The notes under the pieces were generated by a model. The model saw only the letters and a program-made list of their open reading frames with translations, was not told the DNA's origin and made no database searches. Positions 35,205-45,645 of a DNA stretch of 64,000 nt are shown here, piece by piece (position 1 is the stretch's first letter; each line of letters begins with the position of its first letter). A program made the position numbers and the translations under genes. The DNA comes from Diphasiastrum complanatum (taxonomy: Eukaryota; Streptophyta; Lycopodiopsida; Lycopodiales; Lycopodiaceae), in assembly GCA_029204225.1 (NCBI GenBank), contig CM055101.1:33735683-33799682 (forward strand), read 5' to 3'.

Positions 35205-36364
35205 TGGTTGGCTTCTATTTACAGTAAGTATTCCATTTTTGGTGATATTTGGATGTTTGATCAAGTTCTAGCATGATTTTGCATTGCTTTGTTGATCAAA
35301 TCTTACTAACCTTTGTTTTGTGAGTTGAACTTGTGGATCAAAAGCATATTTCAGGTCTATTGAAGATCAGAGGCTGAAAAGAAACTATTTTGGATCAGAT
35401 CATAACACCTAATCATTTGTGATTGTGAGGCTTGTGCATATTCAATACTAACAATGTTCTTTTCAATCCTATTGTTGACAATCTCCATTCTTGGATGAAC
35501 ACTCTCCTTAAGTGGATGAAACTTCTCCTTAAGTGGATGACAAATGCTCTTTTGAGTGAGTTGTAATTCTCCTAAAGGCTGAGCAAAGCTCCCATTTGGA
35601 TGAAAGATCCCCTTTTTTGGGTGAACATATTGTAAGCTCCATTGTGAAGAGCATATTGTAAAGATTGTCATCAATTTTGGCATAAATTTTGGTGTACTTT
35701 GTTGAGCATGTAAGTAACTCTCCTTATGTAATTTGATTGGAGCATTTGCTGGAAGGTGTTAACCATTATGCAAGTGTGTTTTCAGGTTCTTAACAGGTTG
35801 AGGAACATTCTCATGTGAAGTGATCTTAGATCTACATCTAAACACCAAGATTTGACAAGATAGTGAAGCTAGTCTTGTGATTCACTAAGTGTGCTCATTC
35901 ATTCACCTCTAAATCTTGTATTTATCACTTGCTGGAGTTTATAAACTTTTAGAAGTGTGGTTTACATGTGGTTTTACAGGTTGAATCAATATCTTAGTGT
36001 GTTGATCATATGTTGATCAAGTTTGTTCATTACTAGGTAATCTTGGCATCCTAGTTTTGGGTATTTTCTAAGAATGCAAGTAACTCTTCACACCATAACT
36101 TGATTTGGTCACTTGCTGGAAAGTTTGAGAGCTTAAGCAAGAGTGTGTTCAGGTTGGTTTGATTTTGTAATCCATTCTTAGTGTGTGCAAAGTGTTGCAT
36201 GTGTTTCAATCTTCCTTTCTATGCTTGGAAACCATCTAGGTTCAAGATAGAAGTGTTTTAGGGTCCTAAATCTTCATAGATCTCTTTATCTATCATTTGT
36301 TGAGAGAAAAGTGAGTGCTAAGTGCTTTAGGACAAAACCTAAAAGTTGAAGAAACATTAGAATC
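35205..36364 (+). other. Long leader with three imperfect direct repeats
   Basis: About 1.16 kb without a convincing ORF. A unit of roughly 90 bp recurs around 35710-35800, 35890-35990 and 36075-36165. Each unit has a phrase like CACTTGCTGGA followed some 60 bp later by a pyrimidine-A-CAGGTT word (TTTTCAGGTT, TTTTACAGGTT, GTTCAGGTT). A 17-bp direct repeat (TCTCCTTAAGTGGATGA) lies at 35507-35545. The repeated T-rich CAGGTT words resemble 3' splice sites; this is suggestive only. A packaging or translation role is possible but not shown. Confidence 0.6.
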
Positions 36365-39300
36365 ATGGCTTCCAATGGTGGGATCATGCTAGAGTCTAGT
36401 GAAAGGTTGAGTTCATCAAACTACTCTACTTGGAAAGTGAGGATGGAGTCCTTACTTGAGTTGAATGAACTCATGGACATAGTTGCAGAAATTGAAGAGA
36501 GACCTCTCACACTTCAAGAGCAACAAAGGTTTGATAAGAAGGCCAAAAGGGCTCTTCATATCATTAAAATGAATGTTACAAATGAACTTCTCAAGGAAGT
36601 TGGAAAGTGTCAAAGTGCAAGTGAGGCATGGAATGCCTTAAAGAAGCTCTTTGAATCAAAGTCCACATCTAGGGTATTGACCCTAAGGAGACAAATATTT
36701 TCTAGTAGGCAAAGAGAGGGTGAAAGTGCTCATGCATTTATCTTGAGAGTTAAGTCCCTAAGTGATGATTTAGCATGCATTGATGAGAACATAAAAGATG
36801 GTGAAATAGTCCAAGTTATGTTGAATGGTTTGCTAAATGAACATGCTAACCTTGTGCAAAGTTTTGCCATTCAAATAGTCTTGCCAAGTGTGGTTGACTT
36901 GCAAGAAATCTTATTGGCTGAAGAACATAGGTTGCAATCAAAGCTTGATGGTGCATCCTTGCAAGGTGGAGGTGAAGAGGCTTTCTTCACAAAAGGCAAA
37001 TTCAAGGGCAAAGGTAAAGGCAAAGGGAAATGGTCCAAAGGTGGTAACTTTGATCATGATGATCACTCTTCCTCTTCCTCTTCTACTAAGAACAATAAGT
37101 CAAAGTTCAAGTGCTTTTATTGTGGGATAAAAGGACATTTTGCAAATGAATGCCATAAGAAACAAAATGCTAGATCTAGGTTGAGATCTAATGTACTTCT
37201 TGGAGATGATAATTGTTGTGCTAACTTGGCAAGCTTTGGTGAATCTATGGTCAATTTTTTGGATCCATTGGATCTTGAAGATGCACTAGTGTTACCTACT
37301 AGTCATATGGAGTCATGTGGAGCTAAATTAGCATCATGTTTGTACTCTTCTACTCATGGACTTCCAAGGCTTGGTGGTTCTTCAATGGTGCTAGATGGCA
37401 AGTGCAAAAATGGAAAAGGTAAGGAAGGAGCTAACTTCATCAATGGAGTTGATGAAGATTCTTCTTTGGAAGTGATTGTTGCTAATGACTTGTTTGTTCA
37501 TATGGAAAAAGATGGAGATGCTAAGTGTCATTCTTTGCAAGAAGATGGTTGTTCTTCTAATTCTTTTCATATTGATGTATGTAATCATGTGGGAAAAGAT
37601 GATGGTGCTTTGAGCATGCTTGAAGGAAATGGTTCTTTTACATCTTTTTGTGATAAAGTCATTTGTGCAACAAGTGGTGTCACATTTCTTCATAAAAAGA
37701 GTAGATCAAAGGTTTCTATCATGAGACTTGGTGAGGGAGATCACAAGTCAAAAGGAAGAGAAGTATGTGAAGTGTTCAAAGTAGGATGTACTTTGAATGA
37801 TGTTTTTAAGAACGATAGTGAGGAAGAATCATTATCATATGACTCATTACCTAAATCATTGAGTAGAAGTTCATGTTTGAAAAGAGAGAGTACTTCAATC
37901 ACTCTTATGTTGAAGGTACTAAGGATTCTTTTCTTGGCTTCTAATATTCAAGAGTCTTCTACTTCTTATGGTGCAACTATCAAGAGGGAGGTTTCTAACT
38001 TTTGTGGTGCTAGCATTAAGAGGGAGTCTTGTGAAGGAAAGGGCAATGGAAGAGTGGTTCTTGGGAAGATCCAAAGCATGGATCTAACATCTCTTCATCA
38101 ACTCAAAGCATTCTATGATTGTGGTGGATTGTTCATTCATGGTCAAGATGGCAAAAGGTTGGTTGAAGAAGACTACATGGAGCAACTCAAGTGGCAACTT
38201 CTTCAAGGCAAGGGAGATATCATTGGTGAGCTTATTGAGGTTTGTTATGAACTCAAGAGGGCTGTTTTGATTAGGTTTGATACTCATCTTCACCTACTCT
38301 ACTTCATGTTAAATGGAAATGTTGGAATCTATCTTTTGGTTTATGATGGTGGCATTGTTTTCACTAACTATAGTGAAGGGTCAAATTTGAGCATTGATGA
38401 GATCTTGTGGGATCTTAACCATGTGTTTGAGAGGGAGTATCTTCAGAGTTTCAGATCTGAAGATGTTCACATATGCAAGATCTTTGATGTCTTATTGGAA
38501 GATCAAGAGGTTGATCTTGGATTGCTTCATCAACACCAAGAGACAAGTGGCAATTCGAAGCTAGTGAAAAGCATCAAAGAAGAGACAAATGGTCAAGGCA
38601 TTTTGGATCTGTTTTTACAGGTTCTTGAAGGTTCAAGTAAGGTCTTTGGAGCTGCAAGGAAGTGTCTTCTTACTCTACCTCACTTGCCTAATCTCATGTA
38701 TGAACATTGTTATGTCAATGTGTTGAAATTGTCAAATTTCAATAAAACTAGTTCCATAGTTTTGCATCCTTTGGATCTTGGAGATGGAATAGTTATCATT
38801 GCTGGTTTGTATGATCAAGTACATGAATTCATTCAGATCTTGAAAGGTATTGAAGTGGTCAATATGTTTTCTTTTGAACAAAGTTCAAGATCTAGTATTC
38901 TAGTGTTGGCAAATTGGCAACTTGTTGACATTGTAGGATCAAGCGTTGTGTGCAAATCTTGTGGAGGTACTTCAAGTATTTCAAGTTCAGGTTTTGGTCA
39001 TTCAAATGGAGTAGGGAACACATCTTTTTGGCATTCATTCACTCAAAGGCTTTCATGGATTGAAGATCTACAAAGGCAAGGTGGTGATGGAAGTTCATTC
39101 ATGGAGATACATGTTGCATTCACTATATGTATAGTGAAATGTGGAGGAGGCATGCAAACACTTGTTGATCACTTTCATTTACAACTTGTTTGCTGCTATT
39201 TTACAGAGAAACCAGAGATGGATACATGGAGGAATTCATTAATTGAGATTCTATGTTCTTTTACATGTACCATTTTTATGATTCTATGTAAAATTGATGT

Positions 39301-39457
39301 AAGAAATAGTGAAGCATCCTATATGGACACTATTATCTATATCAATTATGTTGTGTCCTATTTTGTACATATTAGGATCCTTGAGAAGAGATCTATTCTG
39401 ATGATGGAGATCATTCTTAAGTTGGAACAAAGTAGTGTTGTAAAACTAGCAAGTTAA
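36365..39457 (+). CDS. Gag fused to a 767-residue protein of unknown function
   Basis: An intact 1030-codon ORF fills the internal region up to the polypurine tract. Residues 1-270 are Copia Gag: MASNGGIMLESSERLSSSNY start, KMNVTNELLKEV, ESAHAFILRVKSLSDDL, a GKGKGKGK basic stretch and the zinc knuckle Cys250, Cys253, His258, Cys263 (CFYCGIKGHFANEC). Residues 271-1030 contain no DSG protease site, no HHCC or DDE integrase motif, no YVDD box and no RNase H motif. The region is rich in Ser, Leu, Gly and Cys, with a small internal repeat (GATIKRE and GASIKRE near 540-555) and two hydrophobic stretches close to the C-terminus (about 958-977 and 988-1006). Gag forms the RNA-packaging particle; the tail's role is unknown. 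The absence of any stop in 3.1 kb argues for recent maintenance. ATG choice follows the other Copia gags here. Confidence 0.85.
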   Translation: MASNGGIMLESSERLSSSNYSTWKVRMESLLELNELMDIVAEIEERPLTLQEQQRFDKKAKRALHIIKMNVTNELLKEVGKCQSASEAWNALKKLFESKSTSRVLTLRRQIFSSRQREGESAHAFILRVKSLSDDLACIDENIKDGEIVQVMLNGLLNEHANLVQSFAIQIVLPSVVDLQEILLAEEHRLQSKLDGASLQGGGEEAFFTKGKFKGKGKGKGKWSKGGNFDHDDHSSSSSSTKNNKSKFKCFYCGIKGHFANECHKKQNARSRLRSNVLLGDDNCCANLASFGESMVNFLDPLDLEDALVLPTSHMESCGAKLASCLYSSTHGLPRLGGSSMVLDGKCKNGKGKEGANFINGVDEDSSLEVIVANDLFVHMEKDGDAKCHSLQEDGCSSNSFHIDVCNHVGKDDGALSMLEGNGSFTSFCDKVICATSGVTFLHKKSRSKVSIMRLGEGDHKSKGREVCEVFKVGCTLNDVFKNDSEEESLSYDSLPKSLSRSSCLKRESTSITLMLKVLRILFLASNIQESSTSYGATIKREVSNFCGASIKRESCEGKGNGRVVLGKIQSMDLTSLHQLKAFYDCGGLFIHGQDGKRLVEEDYMEQLKWQLLQGKGDIIGELIEVCYELKRAVLIRFDTHLHLLYFMLNGNVGIYLLVYDGGIVFTNYSEGSNLSIDEILWDLNHVFEREYLQSFRSEDVHICKIFDVLLEDQEVDLGLLHQHQETSGNSKLVKSIKEETNGQGILDLFLQVLEGSSKVFGAARKCLLTLPHLPNLMYEHCYVNVLKLSNFNKTSSIVLHPLDLGDGIVIIAGLYDQVHEFIQILKGIEVVNMFSFEQSSRSSILVLANWQLVDIVGSSVVCKSCGGTSSISSSGFGHSNGVGNTSFWHSFTQRLSWIEDLQRQGGDGSSFMEIHVAFTICIVKCGGGMQTLVDHFHLQLVCCYFTEKPEMDTWRNSLIEILCSFTCTIFMILCKIDVRNSEASYMDTIIYINYVVSYFVHIRILEKRSILMMEIILKLEQSSVVKLAS

Positions 39458-39470
39458 GTTGAAGAGGGAG
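39456..39470 (+). other. Polypurine tract
   Basis: GTTGAAGAGGGAG directly precedes the 3' LTR and overlaps the end of the ORF (stop at 39455-39457). It is the same tract as at 6028-6040 and nearly that at 58684-58696. Confidence 0.85.
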
Positions 39471-40117
39471 TGTGAAAATTGTCAACATTTCCTTGTCTAG
39501 TTTTAGGCCAAAATTGCTAAAAATGGCACATAGTTTAGGATCTGACTTTTCACACGTGTGAAACAGGTCTAGATATTTTTAGTAAGTGTATTTTTTCAGT
39601 ATGAAGAAGTGTCAAACTTCAAGACCTTCGAAATGAGTCCATTTTCATGTATTTTGGACATATATGCCAATTTTACCTATATAGGGCATATTTTAGGTAA
39701 GGAGGGTCTAGAGAGAGGAGAGAGAGTCATCTCTCTCAGCTATATATAGCAGGTAGGCCGTGGAGAAACAGGTTGGAGCAGATCCATTGTATTCATTTGC
39801 TTAATGAGAGATTTTTCTATTGGGTTCTCCTTCCATTGTTGGCATTGTGTAGTGATTGAGTTCAAGCTTTGTGTGTATGATCTTAGGTGCTTTCCAAAAG
39901 TGGTAGGCTGATGTATTATGGACTGTATAATGCTATTTTGGGCCGCACTTGATGTTTATGGAAGTTTCCATTTGTGATAAATGCTTTTTGATCAAGTTCT
40001 TTGCATTCTAGGTAGCATAGAATGTGTTGCCAATTCCTAGCTTATGTAGTTTGGAGTGCAAGCATTCAAGCCAATGATCTTGGAGTTTAGATCCACTTAG
40101 GATCTGTATTTTTCACA
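39471..40117 (+). repeat. 3' LTR of the young element
   Basis: 647 bp, one mismatch to the 5' LTR found by reading both copies. G-box palindrome at 39548-39563. Confidence 0.95.
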
Positions 40118-41660
40118 TCAGCATCTAGAATGCAACCAGTTCGACCACCTGTGATGCATGTTTAAAGGGCAAGATGTCGCGCACTCCATTCATCAAAGAC
40201 TCCTACAGAACGACCAAGATTCTGGAGATAGTGCATTCTGACATCTACGGACCATTCAAAGTGACCTCAGTAGGAGGTTCAAAGTATTATATAACCTTCA
40301 TTGATGACTATAGCAAATTTGCTTGAGTGTATTTTATTCAGAATAAATCTGAAGCACTTGATAAATTCACAGAACATGTGAATTGGGCTGAGAGATGTAC
40401 ATGCAGCAGAGTGAAGCAGATCAGAACAGATCAAGGTGGCGAATACATCTCGAATCGCTTCACTGACTTCTGCAATGATCGTGGTATCATTCACAGAAGG
40501 ACTGCAGCCTACACACCGCAACACAATGGTGTTGCTGAATGAAAGAACAGGACCCTGATGGAAGTAGCCAGATGCATGATGACCTACTCGAAGGCTCCAA
40601 GGGTACTATGGGCTGAAGTAGTAGCTACAACCGCATACATCCAAAATAATACAGGCAAGTCTGGTGTTTCTCACACGACACCACACGAGCTATGGTGGGG
40701 TAGAAAAACCAACCTGTTTCACATCAGAATCTTTGGCTGTCCAGATTATGCACACATTCTTGATAATCTTTGAAAGAAGCTTGATGCGAGCAGAGATTTT
40801 TGGTAGGTTATGACAACAATTCGTCATACTACAGAATCTACATGCTAGACACAAACACTATGAAAATAGTGAGAGATGTCAGATTCGATGAGAGCAGGAC
40901 AATGGCCAATGACGATCATGTCAGCTACGAAGTTCTGGAGAGATAGTACTATGACCTGCCGCCAATGACAAAGGGAGCAGAGGACGAACACGAAAACGAA
41001 AATTTTCGAGTCGTCTCCCATTCGAGCGACGAATCAAAAGAAAAAAGATTCGAGAGGCAGCCTGTTGCCACAGTTCCTGTGAACCAAGATGGTTCCGGAC
41101 CGAGCAGAGTAGACAAAGACAAAGACATAGCTGTTCCAGGAGGATCTCCTAGAAGGTTGACAAGACCATGAAGAGCGCCAGCAAGATATGTGTCAGGCAG
41201 CTCAGCTTCCATATCAGAAGACTTCTACGGATTCAGTAGGAAACCACAGACTTTTGAGGAAGCGACTGAATGTACATAAAAGGACAGATGGATCCAAGCC
41301 ATGAACGAAGAGATGGAGTCCATGAGGAAGAACCAGGTATGGACATTGGAGCCATTACCACATAAGCACAAGACTGTCAAATGCAAATGGGTTTTCAAGC
41401 TCAAATATAGACCAGATGAGAATGTGATGAAATACAAGGCAAGATTGGTAGCGAAGGGTTTCTCTCAGAGATATGGTATTGACTACTCTGAAACCTTCTT
41501 TCCTTATATCAAACATTCGTCCCTACGTCTGTTATTTGCATATGCAACAGCTTATGACCTCAAGATCCACATTGTGGACGAGAAGACAACTTTCTTGCAT
41601 GGCGAACTAGACGAAGAGGTCTGTATGGATCAACCCCCAGGATATGTCTCAAATTTCTAA
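40118..41660 (+). pseudogene. Copia integrase and RT, right part of the split relic
   Basis: After the TCAGC duplication the second Copia family resumes: TCDACLKGKM (zinc site Cys pair), ILEIVHSDIYGPF with the first catalytic Asp, YYITFIDDYSKFA then a stop where Trp is usual. Next are IRTDQGGEYISNRF (second Asp) and TPQHNGVAE (Glu) followed by a stop. LWAEVVATTAYIQNNTGKSG and FGCPDYAHILDNL end the integrase. A damaged linker leads to RT: NQVWTLEPLPHKHKTVKCKW, ARLVAKGFSQRYGIDYSETF and HIVDEKTTFLHGELDEEVCM. The reading ends at 41660 before the catalytic palm box. Many point stops show an old copy, in contrast to the intact insertion it hosts. Confidence 0.9.
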
Positions 41661-41689
41661 CTACAAGGCCTTGCTAGCTTTCAGCCCTC

Positions 41690-41840
41690 CGTCTGACACG
41701 AAACACGAAGACGAACGATTCACAAACACGAAAGTCAAAGGAAACGAAGACGAACGGCTTGCAAACACGAAAGTCAAAAGAGACGAACATGAATGGTTCG
41801 CGAATACGAACGGTTTGCGAACACGAAAGATTTACAAATG
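41690..41840. repeat. ACGAA-rich short tandem repeat, unit about 40 bp
   Basis: GACGAACGRYTYRCAAACAC followed by GAAAGTCAAA recurs about three times with drift. It adjoins the truncated Copia RT, as the ACGAC repeat at 8000 adjoins another Copia relic. Confidence 0.7.
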
Positions 41841-43630
41841 AGAATCTTTTGTGGACTGACACGAGAACCTTTTGCGGTCTAGTACAAGAAAAAGGGCAAA
41901 CGATGGAAACGGAACCAACGTCGTGAAACTTCTCCTACCTCTAAGTCTATCCAATGCAGTATGCCTCGTCAACCACACACTACCTATGTACCTAATAGAC
42001 AAAAACTCATCTGGTGTCCACACTATTGGGCTACGTATCCTGCTGATGCTTGCTCTTCATATCAACATATTCAAGCACATGCCATCCAATGATATGAAAG
42101 AACAACCATCGCAATCTAGACATTCCTCGCATCATAACGAATACACCCCAGAAAATCCAAAACCACTAGCCATACAAGATGATTATGCGATTCAACAAGG
42201 GTAAAAAAATCCAGATAGGATCCCAACGACAACACACCACGAGCACCATAGCACTAAACAACTACACCTACTGCTCAATCAAAAAGTTTATTGCAAACTT
42301 CTGCATAATCCCTTGATTACCTAGATCACTCATGGCACAGAGACGTCCTTACAAGACATGAATTGAGTTATTGTAGAAGGAAGAAGAACACCGATTTTCC
42401 GTTATCTGCTAAACTTTCCAACCAAGAGCAACCTCCCCAAGGAATCAAAATTATCTTCTATTTTTTTGTAACTTCAAATCAATATGTCTGAGATGACTCC
42501 CAGGGCCTTACAATGGATATACTCACCAGCTATGGGAATAGAAAATCTATATAGAACTTCATTTTAATGAATCTTCTGAACTGAGGAGTACTACGGAAAT
42601 GTTATTTTCTCCTTCCATGACAAGTGGGTTCGAGTGTTATTCTAATTGTCGACAGACATTAAAAAATAACCAGTATTACTTATATTTGGGTGTGTTATGT
42701 TGATAATTTTCAGAACAACAATCTGGCCTCTATCAAATCGAATGAAACACGTTCTACAAATGAGATGTTATCAGAGTAGTACAACAGTACTACACTATGG
42801 CTGATTAAGGTGTCAATAGAGAGTCGAGAAATGTTCGATGTATTCGCAATTGTACAGACAATCAATTAATTGCGTTCGCGAACTGTTAGTTTCTAGACAG
42901 AAGTCCTCAACAACTCAAGTCCAAATTAATGGTTAAAGAATACGAATGGTTTCAGAGCACATTAGAAACTTATGTCAGTGACAATAAGGAAAACAGATCA
43001 AAGACTCAATTCTTCAAACAGGGACTGTCATCTCATATGTATACATACAGCTTTATTCAATGATCGTGCTAGACTGAACCAAAGATAGTCGTTATTCGAG
43101 TGCCGAAAAGAAAGTATTCGCGACAGACGAATAAGATGATTTTAAGATAGTTCTTTCAAAGCATGCTTTACGGATACACAACAAACGACTGTAATGCACT
43201 AGAGTCTCTGTCTGATCAGAGAGTAATTCATGTTTTTTTTTTTTTAGAGATTGTTAGTAGACTCAAAATCACTCACACTCAGCAGTGCGGAGAACAGAGA
43301 TAAGAGAGAATAACTCACAGAACTCTATTCACTTCTTCAATCTCTTACATATGCATAAACTCTTCTCTCTCGATGCTCGAGACTGAAGTGTGAGATCTAT
43401 ATATGTTTTACGGGGTGAACAAACACATCTCTTAAACAACAGGTGCGTCGCACCCGCTAGAGGGTCTAGTTAACAATTAGACTATGTATACATTCAATTA
43501 TACCATGAAAGGTATATTTAACTAGGAGTTAAAGTTACTCTAGTTTAACATGTCTTTTCGTATCTAGTCATTTTGCGTGGACGACCTAGTAAAGGTTATC
43601 CAAGGCAATGTCTTTCTCCATCTCTAATGT
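41841..43630. other. No gene recognised; probable LTR or leader of the Gypsy gag that follows
   Basis: Only short ORFs. The last 400 bp before the gag ATG (CT-rich stretches at 43330-43380, then a G-poor leader) are placed like an LTR and leader, but I find no primer-binding site and no LTR boundary. Confidence 0.4.
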
Positions 43631-44500
43631 ATGTCAGATAGAGAATCCAGATTAGAACGATACCGTAAGCTTAGAGAGGAATTTTTACGAAGACAAAGTG
43701 AGAGTACTAGTCGAAGAAATCTAGACGAAATGACTGCTCAGTTACTTGAACTCCTAATTAGCTTCGGTATGGAGGGTCCTGCTGCACGTTTCACTTCTAT
43801 ATCAAAAATTAAATACGATTATTTTAAAGGGACTTCTTCCGATGATGCAAATAGCTATGTCTCACAATTTGGGTCAATAGCTAATGCAAATAACGAAGGT
43901 ACCGACGTAGACAAACTACGAATCTTCCCTGGTCTGCTAAGAAAGCAGGCGCGAATCTAGTACAGTCAAGTTGAACCAGGCCATGTAGGAACCTGATACC
44001 TGCTGAAAGATGTGTTTCTGAACCAGTTCAGAGAAATCGGTTACAAATCGAGAATTCTCGGACGTCTAGACAATGTTCAAAAAAAGGGTAAAGAATCCCT
44101 TCACAAATATACACGAAAGGTTGAAAATCTCATAGGAAAACTAACCGGTGTATATCCCGTTGATATGCAGATCGAATGGTTTTTGGCTGGTTTACCACCA
44201 AAGATTGATCGGTATTGCAGACAAGGGGACATGACCTCCTTAGCAGCAGTAATAGCTAGTGCCGAAAATTTCAAGACCTCAAAACTAGCACGAAAGCGAC
44301 GATCAACTAAGAAATCTTGAAAGTCGAAGACTGATTCTAGTGACAACGATGATGATTTAGATTCTGATTCAAGTACCAGTTCTTCAAGCTCGGAATATGA
44401 AAGCAGCGATTCATCAAAATCAGAAACTGATAAAGGAGAGAGAAAGAATAAACGACAAACTAAAAACAAAAGGATGACACAAAAATTGTCGAGAATATCC
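43631..44500 (+). pseudogene. Ty3/Gypsy gag capsid region
   Basis: The ATG at 43631 opens MSDRESRLERYRKLREEFLR, then a retrotransposon-gag (capsid) domain: YFKGTSSDDANSYVSQFGSI, an ending RKQA where the Trp-rich core is damaged by a stop at 43958, then VFLNQFREIGYKSRI, SLHKYTRKVENLIGKLTGVY and EWFLAGLPPKIDRYC. A stop at 44318 is followed in frame by an acidic-serine tail (DSDSSTSSSSSEYESSDSSK) and a basic stretch. No zinc knuckle or pol follows: repeats take over from 44500. It may match the capsid part missing from the minus-strand Gypsy at 27431-28416; not tested. Confidence 0.83.
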
Positions 44501-45067
44501 CAGGCAAAAGCAAACAGAGAAAGGCGAAAATTAAAAAAATTCTTATGAAAACTTTTTCTTTCCCAGCTCGCCTGAGGATGAAAAACGCATAGTTCTTGAT
44601 TCCTGACTCTTGAGTCTTCAGTATCCGCACACCCACGCGGAGGCTGCCCACAAAAGAAAGAAAGGTGAAAGGACAAAAGCAAAAAATATTTTTGTGAAAA
44701 CTTTTTCTTTTGCATAGCTTTTCAGAATCAAATGCCCAACACGGAAACAAATGAATACAGGATTACAGCCAAAGACTGAAAGAGGGGGCGAAAATAAATT
44801 AAATAAGATCCGTCATTTCCACAGCTGTTGTATATCTCAAGCAAAATCAAACAGAGAAAATTCTTATGAAAACTTTTTCAGAGTTTTTCTTTCCCAGCTC
44901 AGTTCGCCTGAGGATGAAAACATACAACTCTTGATTCCTGACTCTCGAGTCTTTACTATCCGCCCACCCACGCAGACGCCGCCCACAAAAAGAAAAAAGA
45001 AAGGCAGGCGAAAGGACAAAAGCTAAAATTATTTTTATGAAAACTCTTTCTTTTGCACAGCTTTTGA
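44500..45067. repeat. Direct duplication of a ~225-bp segment with internal terminal repeats
   Basis: Copy 1 (about 44500-44725) and copy 2 (about 44838-45067) share CTTATGAAAACTTTTTC, CCTGAGGATGAAAA, TTGATTCCTGACTC, CCGCCCACAAAA and AAAGGACAAAAGC in order. Within each copy the word TATGAAAACTNTTTCTTT occurs at both ends, so each looks like a small unit with direct terminal repeats of about 20 bp. Identity of the unit is unknown. Confidence 0.8.
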
Positions 45068-45191
45068 GACACCGAAACACCCGAAGACACTGAAACACCT
45101 GAAGGGTGCGCCCTACCCTGTTCTTCCCCATGCTACCTCGAATCACCCTATGCCCCGCCCTGTGCCCTCACGCTACCTCTCTCCCTGTCAC

Positions 45192-45299
45192 GCTACCTCG
45201 AATCACCCTATCGTTTCCAAGGAGATCACAGAGGTAAGTGCTTATGCTACCTCGAATCACCCTATCGTTTCCAAGGAGATCACAGAGGTAAGTGCTTAT
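45192..45299. repeat. Perfect 54-bp tandem duplication
   Basis: Two identical 54-bp copies (45192-45245 and 45246-45299) beginning GCTACCTCGAATCACCCTAT. A 20-bp piece of the same unit also occurs at 45132-45151. Each copy contains AGAGGTAAGTGC, a strong 5' splice-site match. The perfect identity implies a recent event. Confidence 0.95.
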
Positions 45300-45645
45300 G
45301 GGCAGCCTGTGGAAGGGGTGATCATCGTGCATGCATTACATAGTCTGTTGGGAGGTGTAGCAAAGCATAAGAGCTTACAGATCTGAGTTTAGCGAAAGGT
45401 CACAGTCGGTTTCGACTGTCTTAGCTACGATAGCTGCTCTTGCCGGGTATTCAGCCTTCGTCATAATCATTCAGGCAGCTCAAAGCATTTGTGAGGCAAT
45501 CTGCCATATGTCATCATTTTATGCTAGATGCCAGCAAGCTCCTCAATAAAGCATTCGTGTGTACAAAAGGCTAAGTCCAGAGCTCTTGCATTTGCCATGG
45601 AGAAAACAATAGATTCATATTCCCCAAAGAATGGCATAATGAAGA

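Larger units (their letters stand above)
34546..40117 (+). mobile_element. Complete, very young, non-autonomous LTR retrotransposon without pol
   Basis: 5572 bp bounded by TCAGC target-site duplications (34541-34545 and 40118-40122). The two LTRs are both 647 bp (34546-35192 and 39471-40117), start TGTG and end CACA, and differ at one position that I could find (T at 35168 against C at 40092 in the GATYCACTTAGG context). A primer-binding site follows the 5' LTR and a polypurine tract precedes the 3' LTR. The internal part has a 1.17-kb leader and one ORF of 1030 codons. Protease, integrase, RT and RNase H are absent, so enzymes must come from another element. Near-identity of the LTRs means recent movement. 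Similar organisation is known as TR-GAG elements in plants; the long fused tail is unlike what I know of that class. Confidence 0.95.

Noticed and set aside
34546-40117. Explaining the young element as a simple deletion derivative of a full Copia element
   Set aside because: The space after gag is filled by a 2.3-kb open frame unrelated to pol, not by a shortened pol; a plain deletion would not create this. Capture of other sequence is still possible.
45192-45386. Host exon with GTAAGT splice donor
   Set aside because: The donor-like word is within a perfect 54-bp duplication and no acceptor or downstream coding exon could be found.
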